Of a stretch of 64,000 nt of DNA, positions 11,508-21,445 are shown one piece after another. Position numbers and translations under genes: made by a program. The first letter of the stretch is position 1, and each line of letters starts with the position of its first letter. The stretch is taken from assembly GCA_026119855.1 (NCBI GenBank), contig JAOWBW010002226.1, forward strand, positions 1 through 64,000. The letters are read 5' to 3'. The notes under the pieces were generated by a model. It was not told the origin of the DNA and did not search any database. It was given only the letters and a program-made list of their open reading frames with translations. Source of the DNA: Campanula takesimana. Lineage: Eukaryota > Streptophyta > Magnoliopsida > Asterales > Campanulaceae.

Positions 11508-12020
11508 CTTCTATTATTTTTGTTTGTAAATTTTTAGAACCTTTTGTAATAGAACAATCTCTTTTGTGATAGTGATTTTGTGCTTACTTGTTTTAGCACC
11601 TTTTGTTTTTGTTCTATTCAAAACTTGTAACTTGTAACTCTTACACCCCAAGTTTTAATGAGAACAATGCATCACTTATTATCAAACCTTGTTCACTCAA
11701 ACTCCTTGTTTGTAGAACAATGAATATTGTTTAAATCCATATGCATCATATTGAATTGTTTCATACTTTCATGCATTAAGTTTAAACTTGGTTTAAACAC
11801 ATTTTCAAAACTAAAATTCATATATCATCTTGAATGTGTTAAACTGTTGTTTTTATCTTTCCATATGTAACTCTTTATTCTTATTGGAATAGATTAGGAA
11901 TCTATATTTTGGACCAGTGTGTACATTAACTTGAGACATGAATTACCAATTTCATTCATTTGGACATGTTTTTATCAAGTATAATGTTTGTCCTTGATAT
12001 AGTAGGTAATGGCATCAATC
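11508..12020 (+). other. 3' untranslated region of the SIRE-like element
   Basis: AT-rich, with no coding frame. Several TTTTGTAAT/TTGTAACTTGTAACT phrases at 11540-11640 could serve as polyadenylation-type signals for the 3' gene. It ends at the polypurine tract. Confidence 0.5.
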
Positions 12021-12021
12021 A

Positions 12022-12034
12022 AATAGGGGGAGAT
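12022..12034 (+). other. Polypurine tract
   Basis: A purine-rich stretch (AATAGGGGGAGAT) lies directly before the 3' LTR. This is the usual primer for plus-strand synthesis. Confidence 0.75.
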
Positions 12035-13497
12035 TGTTGGGTATGCCCACATATATCTCAGTTTTAATGTATTAGGATTTATTAGATTTGATTGATCCAT
12101 CACCTAAGTTTTATTTCATGGACTTTAGACCCACATGTAAAAAGTATTTATACTTCATTTTTTAGGTTGTCCATTGTTATAGAATAGGCTTAGAAATAGG
12201 GCAAGAAGATCAAGTTTCAAGAAAAATCACTCAGTGAGTTTGAGCCGCGCTTATGCGCCTCCACGCGCCATGCGCCACGCGCCTTCTACATTCGCGCAAT
12301 GCGCCAGTTAGAGCGCGCGCTTAAAGATTTCTTCATAAGATATGTTACGCGCATCTGCGCCCCTTGACTTAAGCGCACGCTTACTATGCGCCTATTGGCT
12401 CAATGCGCCTCTTGGCTCAAATGCGCCTCAAAGAATTTATTCAACACTCAGTGATTTATTGAAGACTCGAAGACTTGAAAAGAATTCAAAATTACGCCAA
12501 TGATCCAACGGTGGATAAAAGATGCATATGCGCCTAATCTGTTGACACGTGTCCATAACGGTCACATTTATGTTGAGTGTCAAAATGGCCATAAAATATG
12601 CATGCTCCAATCAACGAACGACAGCTCATCTTATCCACAAGGATTTCCAAACGGCTAGTTTTTTGAAGTTCACTATAAATACCCCATAACTTCAACATTT
12701 TGAAGTTGCTGAGTTTTGCTAAGAATTTCAAGAATTTCTCTCTCAAAGCATTTGTTGAAGATTTGAAGATTGCCTTCGTTTTTCCAGATTTCTCAAGAAC
12801 ATCTTCATACCTTCATCCTTAGCCCAGATCTTCAAGCCTTAACACTTTAGTTTCTTGTGCTCTCCATCTCAAAGATCTAAAGAGCCTTGATACTAAGAAC
12901 ACACACGCACCTCTTTAAGATTAATCATTTAGATTCATCTTTTAGAGATACACCGGTTATTGTTTTGGATTTGTTCTTTCATAGTAATAGATCTTGAGTT
13001 AGTGTATAAGCTCAAACATTGTAATTTGTAACACTCACTCATTATATAAGATCTCGATTAGAAATCCAAGACTAACCATCTTGGTAGAGGACGTAGATCT
13101 TTCATTGATCGAACCTCTCCAAATAGCTTGTGTTATTATCTTGTCATTTCTTTCAAGTTATTATTTTCACTCACTATTTGCTTGTTTACTCATTGTAGAT
13201 TGATTGAACTGAATTGTGTTGTGTTGTTATATCATTTGCCTTAGTTCCTTATTTCACTCACTTTGAGCCAAAATACTTAGTGTGTGTGTTGCGCTCCCTA
13301 CATCACTTTGCGCCTATTTTCATTACTAAATTCCGCTGTGCATTTCACTCACTCACTTAGGCGCATTTCATAACGCTTACTTGATAAAGTGCGCATTCGC
13401 AATTGAGTTTTTCAAGGGTACGAAAAGAATTTTAAAATAGCTATTCACCCCCCCCTCTAGCTATTTTTCATACCCTTGTTGCCCTTTGGGACCAACA
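12035..13497 (+). repeat. 3' LTR of the SIRE-like element
   Basis: A 1463-bp copy of the 5' LTR starting TGTTGG and ending CCAACA, followed by the duplicated TTGTT. The TATA box is at 12674-12681. Differences from the 5' LTR cluster in the GCGCC-rich part. Confidence 0.92.
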
Positions 13498-13937
13498 TTG
13501 TTTTTGTCCATTATTAAGAGAACGTTATATAATATGTGTTTCATGTTTAATTTATTAGTATTGCTATTTTATCGTTCATGAATGCAGTAATATGTGATAT
13601 TTTTCATTATTGAATAGAATTTGAATGCATTTTCTTCATAGATTAATGATAATAAACATGTAATATATATTTATGATGGTTCAATCAATTACATACATCT
13701 AGTTATGCCGCCAAGGAGAGTAGGCATGGATCCAGCTAGAAGAGTGGACGGAGGCTTAGCTAAGGCAACAAAGAAATGGGGCAAAGAGAACCTTAATGTC
13801 ATATTTGATGAATATGGCAAACCTTGTGGTGGTGATATTGATAAATTAGCTACTCAACTCGGATATTTTGTGAAAGATGAAGTAAATTTTCTGTTGAATG
13901 TAGAATGGAGTGGGATATCAGATACAGTACTGCAGAG

Positions 13938-14310
13938 CACAAAATCTTGGGAAAAACGCGTTTTTCCTAACGCCTAGGAAAAACGTGTTTTAAAAAACGC
14001 AGTGGCATTTTTGTAAATATGTGGAACTTCTTTAAAAAACGCACTGTGATATTTTTGTAAATAATCAGAACTTCTCAACGGTTCTGGATATCAATATAAA
14101 ACCTTCTGGATATGAGATTGATAGCCAGAACCTTTGAAAGTGATAACTAGAAGGGTCATGGATATCAGTATAAAGCCTTCTGGATATCAATATAAAGTCT
14201 TCTGGATATGAGATTGATAGCTAGAACCTTTGAAAGTGATAGCCAAAAGGTTTTAAAAAACACGTTTTTCCTAACCACTAGGAAAAACGCGTTTTACAGG
14301 ATAGCAACTC
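13938..14310. mobile_element. Mutator-like MITE, copy 1 (9-bp TSD ACTGCAGAG)
   Basis: A 373-bp element between two copies of ACTGCAGAG (13929-13937 and 14311-14319). The near-terminal inverted repeats contain AAAACGCGTTTTTCCTA. The body is built from repeats of a phrase of the type GGATATCAATATAAAGCCTT plus GATAGCCAGAACCTTTGAAA. A second copy with a different 9-bp duplication lies at 31453-31938, and the two independently set the same ends. A 9-bp duplication is typical of Mutator-like elements. No transposase is encoded. Confidence 0.85.
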
Positions 14311-14912
14311 ACTGCAGAGTGTTTGGAAAGATATTCAAGTAAGTGGTCCCGCGTTGATTTTTAAAATCTTATTTAGTTTTTAATATTAAAAATATATTCT
14401 TGTAATGGTGTAAACTATATCTTCTTATTGGTTATTTTTTCTCTTTAATGTGTGTTCATGTTGAATATTTATATAGGATAATACGAATGCGCCTCCCGAG
14501 TATAAGAAAATATGCATTGCAGCTTTAGCTAAACAGTGGAGAGACTGGAAACATAAAGTGAAAAAAATATACAATGATTACGAAACAGATGAGGAGCACT
14601 TGGCTAATTTGCCTCAGCGCGTAGATTCGGAACAATGGGCTCATCTTATTCATGAATGGGGTTGTGAGGAGTCTAAGGTATTTTTCAAAGAATACTAGTT
14701 GCATTAGGTTAGCAAACCAAATTATATCTACATTACTTTACTTGATAGACTAGATATAATATTTGTTTTCTTTCTCAGCGAATATCAGAAATAAACAAGA
14801 TGAGTCGATCCAAGCAGGAGTGTCTTAATAGGACTGGGAAAAAGTCGCACAGTAAAGTTATAAAAGAGGTTTGTCATGTTTCAACTCTGTTAATTTTTAT
14901 CGAAGTTTTATA

Positions 14913-15170
14913 CTACTCTATCCCAAAACAACTTGCACAGTTTGATTAAAATTGGTCAAATTAGTAATACTTTGACTTCCACTTTGTAAAATATTTGATG
15001 ATTCAAATAAAAATCTAAAAATTGTTATCTATAATATTTTTGATGGTGAGTTAATAACAAATTTTAATTTTTTTATTAAGATAATAAATTTTTTATAAAG
15101 TCTTGGTCATATTGCACTTAAGTTGACCATTTTGGTCAAAATGGTGCAAGTTGTTTTGGGACGGAGGGAG
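14913..15170. mobile_element. Stowaway-type MITE
   Basis: The terminal inverted repeats share TCCCAAAACAACTTGCAC, the right end is the classic GGGACGGAGGGAG, and TA flanks both sides. The interior is an AT-rich hairpin. It lies in an intron of the broken transposase-like gene. Confidence 0.8.
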
Positions 15171-15307
15171 TACCTATTATAAAATGATTGTATTTTGAAT
15201 GATAGTTAGAAGATGAGGGGAAACTTACCGACCGATGGAGCGTGTATATAGCTACACGCACTGACAAATCTGGTCAGCATGTGGACCTCACGACTTCTCG
15301 TATGATA

Positions 15308-15613
15308 GTAAGTTTTTTCTTTGTTCTTGATATTTTCTTTATACTCAGCCCCATTGATCAAGTTTTATATCTGGTCATGGATAATTGCTATGCTAAGGGC
15401 AATAACTTCACTTTATTTGGACAACTTAAATGAAGCAAAATTAAAATTTTTAGTATCCCATAAAACCTTGTGAAACTGATATGTTGGGGCTTTTTTTTTA
15501 TTTTCATTAGTATATACTCCCTCTGTGTTGACCAAAAAGTTAAACGGGTACTTTGTTATGTGACATAGGGAGTATATATTACTGGTAAATCATCATATAT
15601 GAACTAAACATAG
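15308..15613. other. Gene-free AT-rich spacer with a tiny MITE-like hairpin
   Basis: No gene was seen. A fragment of about 60 bp at 15515-15575 begins TACTCCCTCTGTG and ends CATAGGGAGTA, like the two ends of a Stowaway element with the middle lost. Confidence 0.4.
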
Positions 15614-17960
15614 TGTTAGTGCAGACGGAGGTGTTACCTCAGATGTTGCCACTAACAGTCTAAGTGCTGTGACGAAAATACTTTGTAATTTGACATTTCT
15701 TTCTAATATAATTTTATACTAATGTCCTAATATTATTGTCTAGATGTTGGTCCATATTTCAGGTTATAATAAAGTTGATTTAAGGAGCTAAAAACGTGGA
15801 GAAGAAATTAACAAAGAGTTATTCATAAATGCCTAGTTATTTGAGGAGTTACAAACATATTTAACATGTGTTAAATATGGAAAATGTGAGAAGACCAAGT
15901 CCAAGTATTTGTTGCTGATCAAATGGAAGAGTACAAGGCATGGGAAGCATGGAGTACAAGAAGGAGAAGCTTAGACTTGGGCAAGAAGAATTCGGTTGAG
16001 ATAATTATGGAAGTTGGACCGAGTCAAGCTTGGATTGTGGAGAAGAAGTTCACACATGATCTCCCACTCTCCTCACACGTTTACAACAGCCCATGGCTAT
16101 TTGTTTGTGTAGCCTCCAAGTATTTGTTTCTATATAAAGTGCTTGGATGAAGACATTGAAGACAGGCCAAATTTCACACACATCCATAGCACAAAGATCA
16201 AAGTACTCTTGGCTCTTTAAGATTCTCCCTTCCATACACTCTTTTATCTAGGGGTGTCAGCGGTTCGGTCTGAACCGCGGTTCGAAACCGAACCGAACCA
16301 AACCACGTGGTTTGGTTCGGTTTTTTATCATTAATGGTTCAGTTCAGTTTCAAAATCTGACAAACCACTTGGTTCGGTTCGGTCTGCGGTTTGGCCCCTC
16401 CGAACCGACCAAACCGAACCGAACCAAACCGTTCTAAACCAAACCGAGGTCTGAACCGCGAAACCGAACCACGGTCAAAACCGCGAGACCGAACCGCGGT
16501 CTAAACCGTTGAACCGAACCATAGATTGACTATTTGTATGCATCTCCCTACTCTCCCCCTTTCTTTACCTCTCAATGTGGGAAATTGTATCAACACATCC
16601 TTTCATAGAAAACCAGTAATGAAAATCACATCCTTTCATAGAAAATCGATAGAAAAACCATTCCATGAAAATGATCAAGCACATCAACAAGACAAAACAA
16701 TTAATCAACCCAGTAATTAAATTCAACAACGAATTTTCCATTTTGAAGTCTCTGAACACTATGCTGCTCAAGGAGACGATGGAACAACAACAGGCCAACA
16801 AGAAAAACCATTTCATAGAAAATCGATAGAAAAACCATTCCATGAAAATTGATCCACCTTCGCATTCTCCGGCAGCAGCAGCAACAACAACAGGCCGACA
16901 ATTTCACAAACTCAACCTCCATTAATACCGACAATTTCGTCGTCACCGGCTGCGATTCTGTCGCAGTCATCACCATTGAAACTGTCGACTGGGGAAATTG
17001 AGCTTCAAATTGAGCTTCGCATTTTCCATAACTCTGAATTGAGCTTCAAAACTTGTAATCAGTAGCGTATTCATCAAAAGCTGTCGACTGAGGAAATTGA
17101 GATTGCTTCTTTGAAAGAGATGGCGAAGGTTAAGATGCGGCGGCTGAAGTGAAGGAAGATGGGGAAGGGGCGGCGACCAAGCGGAGAGATGGAAGGCGAG
17201 GCTGGGTGGGTTGGAGGAGCAAATTAAGGAAGATGAAGATAAAGATGCCGATTAAGTGTTTGGGTATTGTGACTGGAAGTTGTATGTAATTATGTATCCC
17301 ACATCGAAAATGAAAGAAAGGGAAAGGGAGAAATTGGATATAAATATGAGGTTGTGGTGGTGTTGTTGAGTCAAACAGTCAAAGGGTTAAATGGTTTGAA
17401 CTTTGGGCTTGAACTTTTGGTTTGGACCTCGGTTTAAACCTCGGTTTTGACCTCGGTTTGAACCGTGGTTCAAACTGAACCATGACAGTTTGGTTCAGTT
17501 CGGTTTGGATTTTTTTGTGGTTCAGTTCGGTTTGGAATTTTCCCAAACCGATAACTAGCGGTTTGGTCTCTAAAAACCCCCAAACCGAACCGAACCGAAC
17601 CGTTTACACCCCTACTTTTATCACTCAAATACTTCGGGTTTGAGTGAGTTTTGGTTAGGATAGAATCTTGTGCTTTGTTCTTATTTTGGTTCCATAGAAA
17701 GTATATCATATTAGTTATAGGGAACCTTTTTGACTTTGTAATTGGTACTCATATTGATTATAAGGTTTTCGCCATTTAGGCATCTCAAGTTATATTTATA
17801 TAACTTGAGAAAAATATATCTCTTGTGCTATTTAATTTTCCGCAGCAAAACTCTTTTATTTTTGTGTGTGTGTTTTCTGTCCGTCGGGTGTGTTACCTGG
17901 GGTGTTACCTAACACTTGAGGTAACATCTGTTCTCAGAAAGCCTTTGACAAACAATTTCA
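15614..17960 (+). repeat. 5' LTR of the truncated Copia element, with hAT insertion
   Basis: A promoter-like TATATAAAG lies at 16131-16139. The LTR is interrupted at 16249-17614 by a hAT-like element and ends at TTTCA, two bases before the PBS. Without the insertion it is about 980 bp. The end of the LTR has GTGTTACCT and GAGGTAACATC words. Confidence 0.65.
16249..17614. mobile_element. hAT-like non-autonomous element with GGTTCGG-rich ends
   Basis: The ends are TAGGGGTGT and ACACCCCTA, flanked by the 8-bp duplication CTTTTATC (16241-16248 and 17615-17622), as in hAT elements. The outer 250 bp at the left and 200 bp at the right are built from irregular GGTTCGGTT/AACCGAACC words, in both orientations, so they can fold back on each other. 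The interior (16520-17340) has a duplicated phrase (TCATAGAAAATCGATAGAAA at 16637 and 16815) and no transposase. Confidence 0.8.
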
Positions 17961-17962
17961 AT

Positions 17963-17982
17963 TGGCACCAGAGCCCGGTCAC
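17963..17982 (+). other. Primer binding site of the truncated Copia element
   Basis: TGGCACCAGAGCCCGGTCAC lies two bases after the LTR end. It is a variant of the Met-tRNA-type plant Copia PBS. Confidence 0.75.
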
Positions 17983-18014
17983 TTGACATACTAAGTGGTT
18001 CATTCCAGTTTGTC

Positions 18015-18698
18015 ATGGCTTTCGATCCTGCTAATACCAATCAGAAACGTCTTCCTGTTTTACATGGCTCAAATTATGCTTATTGGAAGATCCGCCTACG
18101 CTCGCATATCAAATCAATTGATCTTCGGGATTGGCGATCTATAACAAATGGTTACTCTCTTCCTATGTTACCTCCAGATGAAGATGGTGACGTACAAGTC
18201 AAACCTGAATCTGAGTGGACTAATGAAGAGATTAATCTAGCGAATTTCAATGAAAAAGCACTTAATGCTATTTTTGAGTGGGTTGATATGCATATTTTCA
18301 AACTTATTCAAAATAGTTCCACTGCTCAAGAAGCATGGGAAACTTTACAAAGGTTTTGTGAAGGTGATACTAGTGTGCGTGAAAATAAGCTTAGAACTCT
18401 CACTGGAAAATTTGAAAGGTTGAGGATGAGTGATAATGAAACTATTTCATCTTATTTTGAAAAATTGTTTGATATTGCAAATGAGTGTCAACTTTTGGGT
18501 GAACCTTTTACCAACAAACAACTTGTTTCAAAAGCTATTCAAACTCTCCCTGAGAGGTTCAATATGAAAGTTTCATCTATTGAAGAAGCTCACAATCTTT
18601 CTACTATGGACATCAATTCTTTAATGAGTATTTTGAAAATTTTGAGTCAAATCTCCTTGAACAAAGTGAATCTTCTAAGGGGAAAAATATTGCTTTGA
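18015..18698 (+). pseudogene. gag: gag N-terminal part of the truncated Copia element
   Basis: The frame starts at ATG 18015, 32 bp after the PBS, and has the Copia Gag pattern: PVLHGSNYAYWKIRLRSHI, then ENKLRTLTGKFERLRM, then FTNKQLVSKAIQTLPERF. Near 18633 the sensible reading shifts by one base into the frame that continues at 18695, so this is the capsid half of a broken gag. The nucleocapsid half is in the next entry. Confidence 0.85.
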
Positions 18699-21445
18699 AA
18701 GTGCAATCCTCGGATTTTTCAAAAGATGAAGATGAAATTTTTGAAGAATTGGATGAAAATGTCAGTGTTGCTTTACTTGCTAGAAAATATAATGCTATGG
18801 TTAAAAAGATTAACAATGAAAAGATGCAGGTAAAAGCAAAGGAGAAACAAACTAAGTTGTATGATTCGATGCCAATAAGGACGTTCTCATCTTCCCGGAA
18901 GTCAAATCCAATGCGTAGGACATCCTCAGATCAATCGAGATCTGATTCTAAATACGTTGATTCAATTCAATGTCATGCTTGTTCGGGATGGGGTCAATAT
19001 GCAAATGAGTGTGCCAACACTCTAAGGAAAAAGGGAAAGATCTTATGGTTTTCCCTAAGTGACAATGAAGATGAGGGACCAGTCCAGGAGGTAGAACCTG
19101 ATCAAACAAACATGTTTGTCACACTAAGTGACTCGGAGACTGAACATGTTACCACAGATGTTATGCACACCGAGATAACATCTGAGACTATACCAGTCAG
19201 GTATAACAATTTCAGTTTAACTAACGATGTTTGTTTCATGGTTTCCACTAACATTGATGCAGGAAGTTCAAAAGAGGATGAGCTGAGCAAAGATGAACTC
19301 ATTGCTGGGTTAAAGAACCTCTGTGAGGACTTGCTCAAACAATGGAAGAAAGAGAACAAAATGGTTAAAACTTTAACCAAGATGAATGATGGACTCAAGG
19401 CCTACTTGTCTCGCTTGGAAGTTCAAGCATCCAAGAGGGATGCCGAGCTAGAGAAAGTCAAGGCCAAATTGACTTTAGCCGAAACCACCTTGAAGAAAAT
19501 CAACACCGGATCATCCAAATTGGATGAGATTCTCAATTTGAGTAAGCCTCTCAAAGCAGGTATTGGTTTCCAAGAATCATTAGATAGAATTGTTTCTTCT
19601 TTGTCTTGTGATGAACATAATATTCGTTTCCTGAAAAGTCATGATTTCGATCAAAACTCTTGTTCAAATGACGTTTCTGACAAAGGGAAAGTGTGTCAAT
19701 ATTGTCACACTACTGGGCATTTCAAAAATAAATGTACAAAGCTTTCAAAAAAGGAGCCCAGTTCCCATGTGCTACCTGAAGTGTTACCCAGCACTCCAGA
19801 TAACACTTGTTGTCAGAAAGTCAAAAACGCAAAGAAAAAGTCGTGGAAATCTAAAGCTAATCTGAGATGTAATGTTGTTTATACTGCCTTAATAACAAAT
19901 GTTGAAGGATCATGGTACTTTGATAGTGGGTGTTCACGCCATATGACGGGAACAAAGTTGTTTTTGAAAGACTATGAATCTTTTCAAGGAGGTAGTGTAA
20001 CTTATAGTGGTGGAAGTAAAAGCAATATAATAGGAAAAGGGACACTAAATGTGACTGGTTTTCCTGCCTTAAAAAATGTCTTACATGTAGATGGTCTTGT
20101 TGCTAATTTAATTAGTATTAGCCAACTTTGTGATGAAAATTTAAAGGTAAAATTCAACAAAAATAATTGTGAAGTCTTTGATTATACTAACAATTGTGTG
20201 ATGACAGGAATTAGATCAAGTGACAATTGTTATCTTGTTGAAGACAAACAGGTGTGCCATTTGGAAAAAATAGATGTCACTACATTGTGGCATCAAAAGT
20301 TTGGACATGCCAATTATCGAAACTTGAAGAACATTTTCAAGTTTGAGGCTGTCAAAGGAGTCCCTAAACTGAATCTTAATAACAAAATGGTTTGTGGAGA
20401 CTGCCATAAAAATGAGGAGACTCGTATTACCCAGTGTGCTGCCCAACACCAAGAGCAACACTTCGGGACAACACATTATTTTCAGCTTTTGCACATGGAC
20501 TTGATGGGTCCAATCGAGGTAGAAAGCTTGGGACGTAAGAGGTATATTTTTGTTATAGTTGATGATTTCTCTTGGTTTTCATGGGTATATTTCTTAAGAG
20601 AAAAATCTGAAACTTTAGATAAATTTAAACTCTTGCACTCCAAAATCAAAAACATGTTTTGCTCACCTATTTTTCGTATAAGATCTAATCATGGAAAAGA
20701 ATTTGCAAATGTGTCCTTTTATACTTTTTGTAAGAAAAATGGGATAAACCATAATTTTTCGGTATCAAAATCTCATCAACGGAATGGGGTGGCCGAAAAG
20801 AAAAATAGGACATTGCTTGATATGGCCCGTGTTATGTTATTTTCAAAACGGATTTCAAAAAGATTTTGGGCTGAAGCTTTCAGCACGGCTTGTCACATTT
20901 CAAATAGAGTCTTTCTAAGACCTGGTTTAACAATGACACCCTATGAGATTTTGAATGGGAATAAACCACATGTACATTATTTCCATGTGTTTGGGTGTGT
21001 ATGTTTCATATTAAAAGACTGGGATTACTTAGCTAAGTTTTACTCTAAGAGTGATAAAGACATTTTTCTTGGATATTCTCAAGACAATCATGCATATCGA
21101 GTGTATAATTTAAGCTTGGGAACTATTCAAGAATCTGTGAACATTGTTTTTGACGATCTGTTAAGTGTTACAGATAAACCAGGTGATTATCCTCTCATGA
21201 TACAGATGGAACAACCTCAAAGTGAATCTGACATTTATGTTGGACCAGATGTTGTCATAAGTGCTGGACCAGATGTTGGCCCCAGTGTTACCGCACCTGA
21301 GGCAACACCAGAGATAACACCAGAAGTCAGTCCAGTTGCAGAAAATGAAAATAATGAGGACTCCAATAGGGTAGATGATCCCGTCAGAAGAGTTCCCCCG
21401 TTAAAAATTCAAAAGAATCATCCTATATCCCAAGTGATAGGGTAG
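18695..21445 (+). pseudogene. gag C-terminus, protease and integrase of the truncated Copia element
   Basis: An open frame of about 916 residues. It has a degenerate zinc knuckle (CHACSGWGQYANEC), a coiled-coil-like Lys/Glu region, a good CCHC knuckle (CQYCHTTGHFKNKC, near 19695-19736), protease DSGCSRHMTG (near 19923-19952), the pre-integrase HQKFGHAN region, and the integrase core. Integrase begins at HMDLMGP and keeps the glutamate in VAEKKNRT. The second catalytic aspartate, however, is Asn in RSNHGKEF (codon 20687-20689), so the enzyme should be inactive. The frame ends at a stop at 21443-21445 where RT should follow. Thr/Glu/Pro-rich text at 21230-21340 encodes the recurrent GTTACC-type words. 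Confidence 0.85.

Larger units (their letters stand above)
20..13497 (+). mobile_element. Complete SIRE-like Ty1/Copia LTR retrotransposon (13.5 kb)
   Basis: Two direct LTRs bound the element. Both begin TGTTGG and end CCAACA, and the element is flanked by the 5-bp duplication TTGTT (15-19 and 13498-13502). The order is LTR, initiator Met-tRNA PBS, gag, protease-integrase-RT-RNase H (the Copia order), a long extra 3' gene, a purine tract and LTR. The large size, two zinc knuckles in Gag and a third gene after pol match the SIRE/Maximus lineage; that placement is from family knowledge and not from a tree. Pol is open throughout, while gag and the 3' gene each carry frameshifts, so this copy is probably not autonomous. 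The word TGCGCCT recurs in LTRs, coding and non-coding parts. Confidence 0.93.
13705..15307 (+). pseudogene. En/Spm-type (Ptta) plant transposase-like gene, disrupted
   Basis: The pieces look like the plant Ptta/En-Spm transposase family (Transposase_24), recognised by pattern only. Exon 1 runs from ATG 13705 and is interrupted at 13938 by a MITE; beyond the MITE it resumes at 14320 and ends at a GTAAGT donor at 14337. Exon 2, about 14477-14677, carries WRDWKHKVKKIYNDY and SEQWAHLIHEWG. Exon 3, 14779-14868, has RISEINKMSRSKQ, the family's characteristic motif. A Stowaway sits in the next intron, and exon 4 is about 15206-15307. Introns have GT-AG ends. Without the MITE the exon reads on in frame (VLQS then VWKDIQ), so the insertion broke an otherwise sensible gene. 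It may be a CACTA-element relic or a domesticated gene; no CACTA ends were found. Confidence 0.65.
15614..21445 (+). mobile_element. Truncated Ty1/Copia retrotransposon lacking RT, RNase H and 3' LTR
   Basis: A 5' LTR split by a hAT-like insertion, a PBS, gag, protease and integrase are present. Homology stops near 21445, just before reverse transcriptase, so the 3' half was lost. The left boundary is uncertain (TGTTAG at 15614 or TGAACT at 15600), because without a 3' LTR there is no duplication to confirm it. Variants of GTGTTACCT and its complement AGGTAACAC recur in the LTR and coding parts. Confidence 0.8.

Noticed and set aside
16249..17614. GGTTCGG/CCGAACC tracts as telomere-like repeat or plant satellite
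   Set aside because: The words are irregular, occur in both orientations and are bounded by 8-bp duplications, so a hAT-like element fits better.
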